Shown here: in pieces, positions 34,262-43,822 of the stretch
Numbering within the stretch: position 1 is the first letter of the stretch
How the letters are laid out: each line of letters opens with the position of its first letter
Assembly: GCA_003248935.1 (NCBI GenBank)
Contig: QFQF01000006.1
Span: 93,419-157,418 of the forward strand
Direction of reading: 5' to 3'
Origin: Sphingobium sp.
Lineage (GTDB): Bacteria; Pseudomonadota; Alphaproteobacteria; Sphingomonadales; Sphingomonadaceae
DNA: 64,000 nt
The notes under the pieces: model-generated
Database searches by the model: none
Told to the model about the DNA's origin: nothing
The model's input: the letters and a program-made list of their open reading frames with translations, nothing else
Program-made: the position numbers and the translations under genes

Positions 34262-36928
34262 ATGTCGAAGTCGCTGACTCTGGCGAGCCTGCTCCTGGTC
34301 ACTTCCGCGCTGGTCGCGCCCGCCGCCATGGCGCAGAGCGCTGTTTCCGCACCCGTCGAACAGGCGCAGGAACAGGATGAGGGCGACCGTGTCGACGTCG
34401 CCATTCCGGGCGCGGACATCGTTGTTACCGGCCGTGCGAGCCGCAATGTCGAGCGCTCCGCGCCGCAGGTCGTCAACGTGCTGTCCTCCGCCGACATCAA
34501 GCGCACGGGCGAGGGCGACATCGCCGGTTCGCTCCAGCGCGTGACCGGCCTGAGCGTCGTCGGTGGCGGCTATGTCTACGTTCGCGGCCTTGGCGACCGC
34601 TATTCGCTGGCGCTGCTCAACGGTTCGCCGCTGCCGAGCCCCGAGCCGCTGAAGCGCGTCGTCCCCCTCGACATCTTCCCGACCAGCGTGATCGCATCGA
34701 CCCTGGTCCAGAAGAGTTTCTCGCCCAACTTCCCCGGTGAATTCGGCGGCGGCGTGATCAACCTGACCACCAAGGCGATCCCGACGGAAAGCTATCTGGA
34801 GATCGGTGGCGGCCTGTCCGGCAACACGGAGACGACCGGGAAGCTCGGCTACACCTATTACGGCTCAAAGTCCGACTGGTCCGGCTATGACGCCGGAACG
34901 CGCGACGTGCCGCCGCTGCTCCAGTCGGTGTTCGACAAGAACCAGCGATTCGACAGCCTGTCGCTCGGCGAGCAGCAGGCGATCATGATGCAGTTTTCCA
35001 ACGCGCGCACGACGCTGCTCCAGAAGAATGACAAGATCCCGGTCAACTGGTCGGCGGAGATCAACGGCGGCACCAGCTTCGACATGGGCGGGTCGACGCT
35101 GGGCGTCATCGCCACCGCGTCGATCAGCAACAAGTGGCGGACCCGCGACACACTGCAGCAGGCATCGATCGACCTGACGCAGACCACCGGCAAGTCGTTC
35201 CGGCAGGTGACGACCGACAACCAGATCACCGTCAACGGCCTGGTCGGTGTCGGACTGGAAAGCGACGCGGCGAAGATGCGCTGGACCGCGCTCTATATCC
35301 GCGACACGCTGAAGCGCGGGCAGCTGTCCGTCGGCCAGAACGACGGCGGCCTGATCGGCGCGGATTACATGGTGCAGAACACCGCCTGGTACGCGCGCCA
35401 GCTGCTCGACCTGCAGTTCGCGGGTGATTTCCAGCTGTCCGACCCGCTCTCCTTCAACATGCGCGCCAGCTACGCCAATTCGAAGCGCGAGGCGCCCTAT
35501 GAGCGGGAGTTCGAATATGTCCGGTCGAACCAGGACCTGACGATCGATCCGGTCGGCGACCGCTTCATCAACCGGCTGGATCGCCAGCGCGGCGACGCTT
35601 CCGTGACGTTCAGCGACCTGAACGAAGACCTGATGTCGGGCGGCGCGGACCTGACCTACGAGCTGTCGCCGGACATCAAGGCGACGGTCGGCTACGCCTA
35701 TACCAACACCGAGCGCACCTCGTCCCGCTACGAGTTGCACTATGACGCGACGAACCTGCCCGTACCGGTGCAGCAGCAGCGCCCCGATTACCTGACGTCG
35801 GATTACACGATCCAGTATTTCGGCCTGCGTCTGCTCGACTTCTCGGGCAACTATCCGGTCTATGAGGCGGCGCTGCGAGTGCATGGCGCCTACGGCCAGT
35901 TGCAGGCGCAGATCACGCCGGCGATCTCGTTCAACGGCGGCGTCCGTTTCGAATCCGGCCGTCAGGAAGTGACCGGCGTCGACGTCTACCAGACCGGCTT
36001 CGTCCAGTCGAACACGCTCACCAAGGAATACTGGCTGCCCGCGGCGACGCTGACCTGGGAAATCCGGCCGGACATGCAGGCGCGCCTGAGCGGATCGAAG
36101 ACGGTCGCGCGTCCGCAGTTCCGCGAGCAGATCGCCCAGACCTATCTCGACACGGAATCGAACCGCACCTTCCGCGGCAACCCGTATCTGATCGACAGCA
36201 CGCTCTGGAACGCGGACATCCGTTACGAATGGTATTTCGGGCGCGACCAGCGCTTTACGGCGGCGGCGTTCTACAAGAGCATCAAGAACCCGATCGAGGC
36301 CTATACGGTCATCAACGATCGCTATGACGTGACGACCAGCTTCGCCAACGCGCCCAAGGCGCAGCTGTACGGCGCGGAGGTCGAGGTGCAGAAATATCTG
36401 CCGCTCGACGGATGGAGCAACGCGAAGTTCTTCGCCGACCGCCGTCTCGTGCTGATCGGCAACTACACCTACACCCAGTCGAAGATCAAAGTCGGGGCAG
36501 ACGACACGACCATCCCCTATTCCTTCGACCCGACCAACGGTTCCCAGCCGCCGCTGGCCTCCGACTTTTTCGTCGACGGCCGCCCGATGACCGGCCAGTC
36601 CGACCATCTGGTGAACTTCCAGATCGGCCTGGAGGATACCGAGCGCCTGTCGCAGCAGACCCTGCTGGTGACGTACGCCAGCAAGCGCGTGACCAGCCGC
36701 GGTCCGAACCTTCAGCCCGACATCAAGGAAGAGCCGGGCATCAGCCTGGACTTCGTCGCGCGGCAGGGCATCGCGGTGGGCGGTGTGAACGCAGAGCTGA
36801 AGGTCGAGGCGCGCAACATCACGGGCCGCAAGTACAAGGAATATCAGCAGCTTGGTGCCAACCGGGTCTACTATAACCTGTACGACATCGGCACGTCCTA
36901 TGCCGCGTCGCTGACCGTCAACTTCTGA
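34262..36928 (+). CDS. TonB-dependent outer-membrane receptor
   Basis: 888 residues from ATG 34262. Signal peptide ends AMAQ (about residue 24). The plug domain follows (IVVTGRASRNVERSAPQVVNVLSSADI, VRGLGDRYSLALLNGSPLPSPEPL), then a 22-stranded-type barrel ending ...YAASLTVNF with terminal Phe. IVVTGR is the usual TonB-box region in sphingomonads. It is probably co-transcribed with the lipoprotein gene. The substrate is unknown; the company it keeps suggests a phosphorus-containing ligand, but iron or sugars are equally possible from sequence alone. Confidence 0.93.
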   Translation: MSKSLTLASLLLVTSALVAPAAMAQSAVSAPVEQAQEQDEGDRVDVAIPGADIVVTGRASRNVERSAPQVVNVLSSADIKRTGEGDIAGSLQRVTGLSVVGGGYVYVRGLGDRYSLALLNGSPLPSPEPLKRVVPLDIFPTSVIASTLVQKSFSPNFPGEFGGGVINLTTKAIPTESYLEIGGGLSGNTETTGKLGYTYYGSKSDWSGYDAGTRDVPPLLQSVFDKNQRFDSLSLGEQQAIMMQFSNARTTLLQKNDKIPVNWSAEINGGTSFDMGGSTLGVIATASISNKWRTRDTLQQASIDLTQTTGKSFRQVTTDNQITVNGLVGVGLESDAAKMRWTALYIRDTLKRGQLSVGQNDGGLIGADYMVQNTAWYARQLLDLQFAGDFQLSDPLSFNMRASYANSKREAPYEREFEYVRSNQDLTIDPVGDRFINRLDRQRGDASVTFSDLNEDLMSGGADLTYELSPDIKATVGYAYTNTERTSSRYELHYDATNLPVPVQQQRPDYLTSDYTIQYFGLRLLDFSGNYPVYEAALRVHGAYGQLQAQITPAISFNGGVRFESGRQEVTGVDVYQTGFVQSNTLTKEYWLPAATLTWEIRPDMQARLSGSKTVARPQFREQIAQTYLDTESNRTFRGNPYLIDSTLWNADIRYEWYFGRDQRFTAAAFYKSIKNPIEAYTVINDRYDVTTSFANAPKAQLYGAEVEVQKYLPLDGWSNAKFFADRRLVLIGNYTYTQSKIKVGADDTTIPYSFDPTNGSQPPLASDFFVDGRPMTGQSDHLVNFQIGLEDTERLSQQTLLVTYASKRVTSRGPNLQPDIKEEPGISLDFVARQGIAVGGVNAELKVEARNITGRKYKEYQQLGANRVYYNLYDIGTSYAASLTVNF

Positions 36929-36934
36929 CGGGGC

Positions 36935-36956
36935 GGGGCGGCGTGATCGCCGCCCC
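36935..36956 (+). terminator. GC stem-loop after the receptor gene
   Basis: GGGGCGGC-GTGATC-GCCGCCCC, 7 bases after the stop. No T-tract. Confidence 0.5.
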
Positions 36957-36999
36957 CGTCACCGGCCGATCCGGGGCCGTGCCCCAGGGGAACACCGGG

Positions 37000-37653
37000 T
37001 CAAGTCCAGGGGCGTTCCCTGAACCATTTGGTGATGATGTACTTCACGCCGCTGCGCACCTTCATCCCGTGATGCAGCGTGTCGGGGTTCGGCGTGCCGT
37101 CCGGGCGGCGATTGTCCCATGCGAGCAGCTTGCCCGTCTCCGGCTGGACGATCTTGTTGACCTTCAGGAAGCGGGTCGCGCCGCCCGCCTCGGGCGCGTT
37201 CAGGTAGATCATCGCCGTCCAGGTGCGGTTGCCCGCCGCCGAGCAGAATTTGGCATAGTCGGCGCCCTTGGGATCGAACCAGTCGGTATGCGCCTTGAAC
37301 TCCTGACCGACGGCGTAGCGCTGGCCCTGTATCGGTTCACCGAAGGCGGGATCGATGCCGGCCCATCGGGCGATCTTGTCGTCGATCGCGGCGACGAACG
37401 GGTCGTCGCGGACCAGATCGCAGGAGTCGCTGGTGCGGAAATAGCCGTCGCCATTGTCGTCGGCGATGGTGGAGGGGCGGCGGTCCGCCTCGATCCGTGC
37501 GATCAGGCCCGCGCATTCGTCCGCGTCCAGGAAGGCGCGGCGCAGGAACAGGGTAAGGGCGCGGTTCGGGAAACGCTGCACGCCCGGAAGGGCGGTCAGC
37601 CGCGCCGGATCGGCATCCGGCGCCAGGGCGGAAGAGGGGGCGGAGGCGTCCAT
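37000..37653 (-). CDS. 2-oxoglutarate/Fe(II) oxygenase (prolyl 4-hydroxylase-like)
   Basis: 217 residues from ATG 37653 (CAGGG upstream); a frame 12 residues longer exists. The catalytic signs of the P4H superfamily are present. HTDWFD supplies the His-x-Asp iron ligands. The distal His is in the TLHHGMKVRSGVKYIITKWF segment, with Lys for 2-oxoglutarate. AFLDADECAGLIARIE and RTSDSCDLVRDDPFV are typical. Such enzymes hydroxylate prolines or other residues in alphaproteobacteria. It is divergent from gspC, with a PHO-like box between them, next to a gene whose product carries a (Pro-Thr)x8 linker. Confidence 0.88.
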   Translation of the reverse strand: MDASAPSSALAPDADPARLTALPGVQRFPNRALTLFLRRAFLDADECAGLIARIEADRRPSTIADDNGDGYFRTSDSCDLVRDDPFVAAIDDKIARWAGIDPAFGEPIQGQRYAVGQEFKAHTDWFDPKGADYAKFCSAAGNRTWTAMIYLNAPEAGGATRFLKVNKIVQPETGKLLAWDNRRPDGTPNPDTLHHGMKVRSGVKYIITKWFRERPWT

Positions 37654-37723
37654 GAACCCTGTGCCTAACGGGGCAGGCCGTATTTGCAAGCACTTGCCGG
37701 AACACGGCCGTGGTGCAACAATT

Positions 37724-37754
37724 ACGTCATAAAAAGGTCATGGGAGCGTAAACT
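37724..37754 (+). promoter_or_regulatory. PHO-box-like site and -10 ahead of the T2SS operon
   Basis: ACGTCATAAAAAGGTCAT at 37724-37741 contains two GTCAT half-sites exactly 11 bases apart and matches most positions of the PhoB consensus. TAAACT at 37749-37754 is a plausible -10, 7 bases after the box. It lies 57 bases before gspC and 71 before the divergent oxygenase gene, so it may serve either or both. Confidence 0.6.
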
Positions 37755-37810
37755 CGCCTGCCTAGGTGCAAGCGCGAACGGCGTTGCCGATTGGGGACTG
37801 TCACCACCAT

Positions 37811-38698
37811 ATGCCCATGCCCATCATCGACCGGATGAAGAGCGCCGTGCGTCGCGACAGGCTGTCTGCGGTGCGCTGGCTGGCGATCGTCGAGATGGCG
37901 TTGCTGGCGGTGCTGGCCGTGCAGGCCGCGCGCCTCGTCTGGGCCGTGGCGACGCCGATCGGCGCGTTCGGCGACTGGCGCGGGCGGCAGGCGACGATAC
38001 CCTCTCCGGCGGCGCGGCAGGCCCTGTTCGCGGCGTTCGATCCGTTCTTCCGTACATCGGCCCCCGCCGGTGGCGGCGGCGTGGTGACGTCCCTGTCGCT
38101 GTCCCTGTTCGGCGTGCGCGTCAACGAAGGATCGGGACAGGGGTCCGCGATCATCGCCACTCCGGACGGCGTGCAGGGCAGCTATGCCGTGGGCGACGAG
38201 ATCATGCCCGGCGTCCTGCTGAAATCCGTGGAATTCGATCATGTCGTGATCGATCGCGGCGGCGCGCAGGAAACGCTGTTCCTCGACCAGTCGACGCCCG
38301 CGCCCGCGGCAGCAACCGGTGGCGCGCCCAGCGCGGCCCCGCCGGTGCAGCAGGGCGGTCCGGCCGTGTCCCCCTCCACCGCCGGCAACGACTTGCCGCC
38401 CGAGCGCCCCGTGCGCACGGACCCGACCGTCGCGCAGGTGAAGTCCGACATCGGGTTCCAGCCGCGAAGCCAGAGCGGGCGGGTCACGGGCCTCGTCGTC
38501 AGCGCCAAGGGCCCGGCGTTCCGCGCGGCGGGCTTTCAGGACGGCGACGTGATCCGGGAGGTCAACGGCCACCCGATCGGGTCGATGGCCGACCTGCAGG
38601 CCCTCCAGTCCCAGCTCGCGCCCGGCGCACGTCTTTCCCTGTCGGTGGAGCGCGGTGCCGCCGTCGTTCCCATCGCGCTCACCATCCAAGGCCAATGA
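37811..38698 (+). CDS. gspC: Type II secretion inner-membrane protein GspC
   Basis: 295 residues from ATG 37811. One membrane helix (VRWLAIVEMALLAVLAVQAARLVW, about residues 23-46), a periplasmic HR domain (VTSLSLSLFGVRVNEGSGQGSAIIATPDGVQG in pieces, VGDEIMPGVLLKSVEFDHVVIDRGG), a Pro/Ala linker, and a C-terminal PDZ domain (VTGLVVSAKGPAFRAAGFQDGD, IREVNGHPIGSMADLQAL). GspC links the inner-membrane platform to the secretin and helps choose substrates. It is the first gene of the operon, and its stop overlaps gspD. Confidence 0.92.
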   Translation: MPMPIIDRMKSAVRRDRLSAVRWLAIVEMALLAVLAVQAARLVWAVATPIGAFGDWRGRQATIPSPAARQALFAAFDPFFRTSAPAGGGGVVTSLSLSLFGVRVNEGSGQGSAIIATPDGVQGSYAVGDEIMPGVLLKSVEFDHVVIDRGGAQETLFLDQSTPAPAAATGGAPSAAPPVQQGGPAVSPSTAGNDLPPERPVRTDPTVAQVKSDIGFQPRSQSGRVTGLVVSAKGPAFRAAGFQDGDVIREVNGHPIGSMADLQALQSQLAPGARLSLSVERGAAVVPIALTIQGQ

Positions 38699-40983
38699 CC
38701 ATCCGATCCCTTCTTTCCGCAGGCGCGGCGATCGCCCTTGTCCTTCCCGCCGTGCTGAGCGTGCCGGTGCCCGCCCTGGCGCAGCAGACGCTGAACGTCC
38801 GCGACGCCGATATCCGCGCATTCATTCAGGATGCTGCGCGGGTGACGGGGCGGACCTTCATCATCGACAACCGGGTGCAGGGGAAGGTGTCGGTCGTGAC
38901 CGACCGTCCGCTGTCGAAGTCCGAATATTTCGAGATATTCCTGTCCACGCTGCGCGCCAACGGCCTGGTCGCCGTCCCCGCGCCGGGCGGCGCCTATCGC
39001 GTGCAGCCGGCCGACGGCGCGGCCGGGCAGCCGAGCGCCGTGGGCAGCGGCGCCAACCGCAACCAGTTCGTGACCGAGGTCTTCCGCCTGCGGTCGATCG
39101 ACGCCGCCTCGGCGCTGGAGACGCTGCGCCCGCTGGTCAGCCGCGACGGCACGATCACGGCGAACCGCGCGGGCAACAGCATCGTCGTCGCAGACTATGC
39201 CGACAATATCGCGCGCATCCGGCAGGTGATCGCGCGGGTCGACCGCGACAACGCGGCGACGCAGCTCATCACGCTGAAGAACGCGGGCGCGCGGGAAATC
39301 GCGACCTCGCTCCAGGCGCTGGTGACCAGTGGCGGCGAAGGGGGCGGTGTCGCCCCGGCGACGGTGGTGCCCGTCGACAGCAGCAACAGCGTGGCGATCC
39401 GTGGCGACGGCGGCACGGTGGCGCGTCTGGCGGCGATGGCCCGCGACCTCGACCGGCAGGCGGCGAGCGGCACGGAAATCCGGGTCTTCTGGCTGGAACA
39501 TGCCGATGCCGAGAAGCTGCTGCCCGTACTCCAGCAACTGATCGGGCAGACGCCGACGGCATCCTCGATCTCCTCAACGGACAGCAGCGTCGCGAGCAGC
39601 GGCCGTTCCTTGCTCTCCGGCAATGGCAGCGGCGGGTCGAGCGCGCCCGCTCCGTCCGCCGCGCCCGCCGTCACCGCAAGCGCGGCCACCACCGGATCGA
39701 CGTCAGGCGGAGGTATCGCCACGCGCGGACCGGCGATCGTCACCCGGTACGAAGGGGCGAACGCGATCATCGTCGCGGCGAACAGCGACGTGCAGCGCAT
39801 GCTGGGCGAGACCATCCGCCAGCTTGATACCCGGCGCGAGCAGGTTCTGGTCGAGGCGATCATCGTCGAGATCGGCGACGCCGCCGCCAAGGCGCTGGGC
39901 GTCCAGTATCTGATCGGCAGCACGAAGACGGGCTTCGCCGCCACCAATTACTCCAACGCCTCGCCCAATCTGCTGACGCTGGCGGGCGCGATCGGCGCCC
40001 GCGAGCTGGGCACGACGAAGACCACGGTGGTGGCCGCCGACGGCACGATCACCACGACCGAGTCGACCGAAAACAGCGACCTTGCCAGCAGCCTCCAGTC
40101 GGCGGCGGTGGAATCGCTGCGCAACGCCACCGGCGGCTTTGGCGGCATCGCGACCAGCCTGGGCCGCAACGGCATCTTCGGCGCGATCATCAACGCGGTG
40201 AAGTCGGATACGGACAGCAACATCCTCTCGACGCCGTCGGTCATGACGCTGGACAACCAGAAGGCGTCGATCCTGGTCGGGCAGGAAGTGCCGGTGACCA
40301 CCGGGCAGGCGCTGTCGCAGAATTTCGACAACCAGTTCCGCACGGTGCAGCGCCAGAATGTCGGCGTGCAGCTGGAGGTGAAGCCGCAGATCAACGAGGG
40401 CGGCACGATCAAGCTGTTCCTGCGGCAGGAGGTGTCGAGCATCGCGGGGCCGGTGTCGAACGACAACAGCGACCTCATTATCAACAAGCGCGAGATCGAG
40501 ACGACGGTGACGGTCGACGACGGCGACATACTGGCGCTCGGCGGCCTGCTCGACGACAACGAGCGCAAGACGATCGAGCGCATCCCGCTGCTGTCCGACA
40601 TTCCGGGGCTGGGCGAGTTGTTCAAGTCACGCAGCCGCAGCCGGACGAAGACCAACCTGATGGTCTTCATCCGTCCCACCATCCTGCGGTCCAAGGAAGA
40701 TGCGCAGCGCCTGACCGCGCAGCGTTACGGCTATATCCGCGGTCAGCAACTGGCGCGGGATCCCGACCGGGAGCCGTCGCTCGACGAATTGCTGCGCGAC
40801 TATATGGGAACCAGCGTGCCGGTGTCGCCGGACGCACCGGCGCCATCACCCGCCGCCGCGACAGGCGGGCAGGCAATGGCGCCGGGGCAGGTGATCACGC
40901 CGCAGGCGCGCGAGTCCACGACCGTCGTCCGGCCGGTGGATGTGCCCGCGAGCAACGGTGCGCAGGACGGGACACGCCGATGA
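38695..40983 (+). CDS. gspD: Type II secretion secretin GspD
   Basis: 762 residues. Signal peptide ends ALAQ. The N0 domain (LNVRDADIRAFIQDAARVTG, IIDNRVQGKVSV) leads to N1-N3 repeats (FRLRSIDAASALETLRPLVS; ITLKNAGAREIATSLQALV; FWLEHADAEKLLPVLQQLIG) and a secretin barrel (VLVEAIIVEIGDAAAKALG, ILSTPSVMTLDNQKASILVG, LFKSRSRSRTKTNLMVFIRP). A Ser/Gly/Ala-rich insert of about 50 residues lies in N3. The C-terminus ends in a Pro/Ala-rich tail instead of an obvious pilotin-binding S-domain. It forms the outer-membrane channel. Overlaps of 4 bases join it to gspC and gspE. Confidence 0.96.
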   Translation: MTIRSLLSAGAAIALVLPAVLSVPVPALAQQTLNVRDADIRAFIQDAARVTGRTFIIDNRVQGKVSVVTDRPLSKSEYFEIFLSTLRANGLVAVPAPGGAYRVQPADGAAGQPSAVGSGANRNQFVTEVFRLRSIDAASALETLRPLVSRDGTITANRAGNSIVVADYADNIARIRQVIARVDRDNAATQLITLKNAGAREIATSLQALVTSGGEGGGVAPATVVPVDSSNSVAIRGDGGTVARLAAMARDLDRQAASGTEIRVFWLEHADAEKLLPVLQQLIGQTPTASSISSTDSSVASSGRSLLSGNGSGGSSAPAPSAAPAVTASAATTGSTSGGGIATRGPAIVTRYEGANAIIVAANSDVQRMLGETIRQLDTRREQVLVEAIIVEIGDAAAKALGVQYLIGSTKTGFAATNYSNASPNLLTLAGAIGARELGTTKTTVVAADGTITTTESTENSDLASSLQSAAVESLRNATGGFGGIATSLGRNGIFGAIINAVKSDTDSNILSTPSVMTLDNQKASILVGQEVPVTTGQALSQNFDNQFRTVQRQNVGVQLEVKPQINEGGTIKLFLRQEVSSIAGPVSNDNSDLIINKREIETTVTVDDGDILALGGLLDDNERKTIERIPLLSDIPGLGELFKSRSRSRTKTNLMVFIRPTILRSKEDAQRLTAQRYGYIRGQQLARDPDREPSLDELLRDYMGTSVPVSPDAPAPSPAAATGGQAMAPGQVITPQARESTTVVRPVDVPASNGAQDGTRR

Positions 40984-42602
40984 CCGATGCCGACGATCAG
41001 GACGGGACGGCATCCGCGCCGGATGACACTCCGGTCGCCGTGACTGCGCACATTCCGCCGCGCATCGTCGAAATCCCCTATGCGTTCGCACGCCGGTATG
41101 GCGTCGTCCTGCTGGGCGATCGCGAAGGTGCCGGGGCCGGGGCCGGGAACAGGGACAGCGTCCGGGATAGTCGGCTGGCCGTCGCGATGCGCGAGGGCGG
41201 CAATCCGAACGTCCTGCTGGAGGTACGGCGGCATCTGGCGCAGAGTTTCGACGTGCATTTCGTCGACGGCCCGACCTTCGACCGGCATCTGTCCGAACAT
41301 TACGCGACGGACGGCAGCGCGGCGGCCATGGCGGGGTCGCTGATCGGCGTCGACGAACTCGACATGCTGGCGAGCGACCTGCCGACGGCCGACGACCTGC
41401 TCGACAGCGCCGACGATGCGCCCGCCATCCGCCTGATCAACGGCATCATCGCGGAGGCGGCGCGGCAGGGCGTTTCGGACATCCATATCGAGCCGTACGA
41501 GACCGGCCTTGTCGTGCGCATGCGGATCGACGGCGTGCTGCGCGAGACGCTGCGCATGCCGCCGCATGTGGCGCCGGTGGTCGTCAGCCGTATCAAGGTG
41601 ATGGCCCGCCTCGACATCGCCGAGCGGCGCGTGCCGCAGGACGGGCGCATCGGCCTGACGCTGGGCGGCAAGCTGCTCGACGTGCGCGTTTCCACCCTGC
41701 CGAGTCGGGCGGGCGAGCGCGTGGTGCTGCGTATCCTGGACAAGGAGAATGCAGGCATATCGCTCGACGTGCTGGGCATGACGGGCGCGGCCGACCGCAT
41801 CTTCCGCGAGGCGCTGTCGGAACCCAACGGCATCATCCTGGTCACAGGCCCGACCGGATCGGGCAAGACGACGACGCTCTATGCGGGCCTGCGCAACCTG
41901 AACGACGGCAGCCGCAATATCCTGACCGTCGAAGACCCGGTCGAATATGCGATCGAGGGCGTCGGCCAGACGCAGGTGAACGCGAAAGTCGGCCTGACCT
42001 TCGCCGCCGGTCTGCGCGCGATCCTGCGGCAGGACCCCGACGTGGTCATGGTCGGCGAAATCCGCGACCGGGAGACGGCGGAGATCGCCGTGCAGGCATC
42101 GCTGACCGGCCACCTCGTCCTGTCCACCGTCCACACCAACGACGCGGTCGGCGCGATCACCCGCATGCGCGACATGCGGGTGGAGCCGTTCCTGCTCGCC
42201 TCCACCCTGCGCGCGGTGATCGCGCAGCGACTCGTCCGCCGCCTGTGCCAGCATTGCCGCGAGCCGGTGCAGGCCGACAAGTCGGCAAGCGCGCTGCTGG
42301 GCTTCGACCTTGGCACCATCGTCTATCGCGCGCGGGGATGCCCCGAATGCAGCGGGACGGGATACAAGGGCCGGATCGGCGTGTTCGAGGCGATCCGTGT
42401 CGACGACACTGTCCGCCGCCTGATCAACGACGGGGGCGACGAGTCCCTGATCGCGCGGCACGCCTTCCTGAACGCCCCCAATCTGGGATCGGCGGCGCGT
42501 GCGCTGGTGCGCGACGGGCAGACGACGGCGGAAGAGGCGATCCGTATCTCGCGGCGGGAGGCGAGCGACGATCCCGTCGTCGAGGCGGCCGGCGATGCCT
42601 GA
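40980..42602 (+). CDS. gspE: Type II secretion ATPase GspE
   Basis: 540 residues. The N1E domain (IPYAFARRYGVVLLGDREG) is followed by the ATPase core: Walker A GPTGSGKTTTLYAGL, Asp box LTVEDPVEYAIEGVGQTQ, Walker B LRQDPDVVMVGEIRDRETA, His box STVHTNDAVGAITR. The zinc-binding CxxC pairs are CQHC and CPEC. The hexamer powers pseudopilus assembly. It overlaps gspD by 4 bases and gspF by 8. Confidence 0.97.
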   Translation: MTDADDQDGTASAPDDTPVAVTAHIPPRIVEIPYAFARRYGVVLLGDREGAGAGAGNRDSVRDSRLAVAMREGGNPNVLLEVRRHLAQSFDVHFVDGPTFDRHLSEHYATDGSAAAMAGSLIGVDELDMLASDLPTADDLLDSADDAPAIRLINGIIAEAARQGVSDIHIEPYETGLVVRMRIDGVLRETLRMPPHVAPVVVSRIKVMARLDIAERRVPQDGRIGLTLGGKLLDVRVSTLPSRAGERVVLRILDKENAGISLDVLGMTGAADRIFREALSEPNGIILVTGPTGSGKTTTLYAGLRNLNDGSRNILTVEDPVEYAIEGVGQTQVNAKVGLTFAAGLRAILRQDPDVVMVGEIRDRETAEIAVQASLTGHLVLSTVHTNDAVGAITRMRDMRVEPFLLASTLRAVIAQRLVRRLCQHCREPVQADKSASALLGFDLGTIVYRARGCPECSGTGYKGRIGVFEAIRVDDTVRRLINDGGDESLIARHAFLNAPNLGSAARALVRDGQTTAEEAIRISRREASDDPVVEAAGDA

Positions 42603-43821
42603 CTATGACTATCTGGCGATCGACACGGCCGGTCGCGAGCGGCGCGGCAGCGTAAAGGCCGAGAGCATCGACGATGCGCGGGCGCGGCTCGATGCGCGCA
42701 AGCTGTTCGTCGTGCGCATGGACGCCGGCAGCGGCGCGGCGCGGGGAAAGACGAAGGCGCGCGCACTGTTCAGCCTGGGCGGCAAGCGCCTTTCGCCCAA
42801 GGAACTGACGCTGTTCACCCGCCAGCTTTCAACGCTGATCCAGGTCAGTCCGCTCGAGGAATCGCTGCGCACGATCGGGCGGCAGAGCGAGAGCGAGCAT
42901 GTCCGTGCGATCGTCGGCAGCGTCCATGGCGGCGTGGTCGAGGGGCGTCGGCTGGCCGATGCGCTCGGCACGGAACCGAAAAGTTTCCCGCCGCTCTATC
43001 GCGCGATGATCTCCGCCGGTGAAAGTTCGGGCAGCCTGCCAACGATCATGGAACGGCTGGCCGGGTTGCTGGAACGGCAGGCCGTCATCCGCTCCAAAGT
43101 GCTGACGGCGATCGCTTACCCCTCCGTCCTCGCGGTGTTCGCGGTGTTCGTGGTGGCGGCGCTGATGATCTTCGTGGTGCCAAAGGTGGTCGAGCAGTTC
43201 GATACCGTCGGCCAGACGCTACCGCTCCTGACCCGCATCGTCATGGGGCTGTCGGCATTCCTGGCCGGATGGTGGTGGGCGCTGCTGATCCTGTTCGCGC
43301 TTGCGGGCGTCGGGTTCTGGCGGGCGCTGAAGGTCGAGAAAATCCGCTACCGGTTCGACGCGGCCCTGCTGCGCCTGCCGGTCATCGGCCGCCTGATCCG
43401 CGACCTGCACGCCGCGCGCATGGCCCGGACGCTGTCGACGATGGTGGCGAGCCGCCTGCCGCTGATGGAGGGGCTGGCGCTGACCGTCGGTACCATCCAC
43501 AACCGCGCGCTCGCCCGCGCATCGGACGAGATCGTCGAGGCGATCCGGGGCGGCGGCAGCCTGTCGGCGGCCCTGCGGCGGGCGAACGTGTTCCCGCCGC
43601 TGCTGGTCTATCTCGCCGCGAGCGGTGAGGCGGCCGGGCGCCTCGACACGATGCTGGAACGCGCGGCCGATTATCTGGAACGGGAGTTCGACGCCTTCAC
43701 ATCGACCGCGCTCGCCATGCTGGAGCCGATCATCATCATACTGATGGGCGGTGTCGTCGCCGTCATCATTCTGTCCATCCTGCTCCCCATCCTGCAATTG
43801 CAAAGCCTCACGGGTATCTGA
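42595..43821 (+). CDS. gspF: Type II secretion inner-membrane platform protein GspF
   Basis: 408 residues from ATG 42595. Two cytoplasmic helical repeats of the GspF family (LSPKELTLFTRQLSTLIQVS..., LHAARMARTLSTMVASRLPL) are separated by membrane segments (VLAVFAVFVVAALMIFVVP, WWWALLILFALAGVGFW), with a final hydrophobic helix (MLEPIIIILMGGVVAVIILS). The motif VGQTLPLLTRIVMGLS is typical. It couples the ATPase to pseudopilin addition. Confidence 0.96.
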   Translation: MPDYDYLAIDTAGRERRGSVKAESIDDARARLDARKLFVVRMDAGSGAARGKTKARALFSLGGKRLSPKELTLFTRQLSTLIQVSPLEESLRTIGRQSESEHVRAIVGSVHGGVVEGRRLADALGTEPKSFPPLYRAMISAGESSGSLPTIMERLAGLLERQAVIRSKVLTAIAYPSVLAVFAVFVVAALMIFVVPKVVEQFDTVGQTLPLLTRIVMGLSAFLAGWWWALLILFALAGVGFWRALKVEKIRYRFDAALLRLPVIGRLIRDLHAARMARTLSTMVASRLPLMEGLALTVGTIHNRALARASDEIVEAIRGGGSLSAALRRANVFPPLLVYLAASGEAAGRLDTMLERAADYLEREFDAFTSTALAMLEPIIIILMGGVVAVIILSILLPILQLQSLTGI

Positions 43822-43822
43822 C

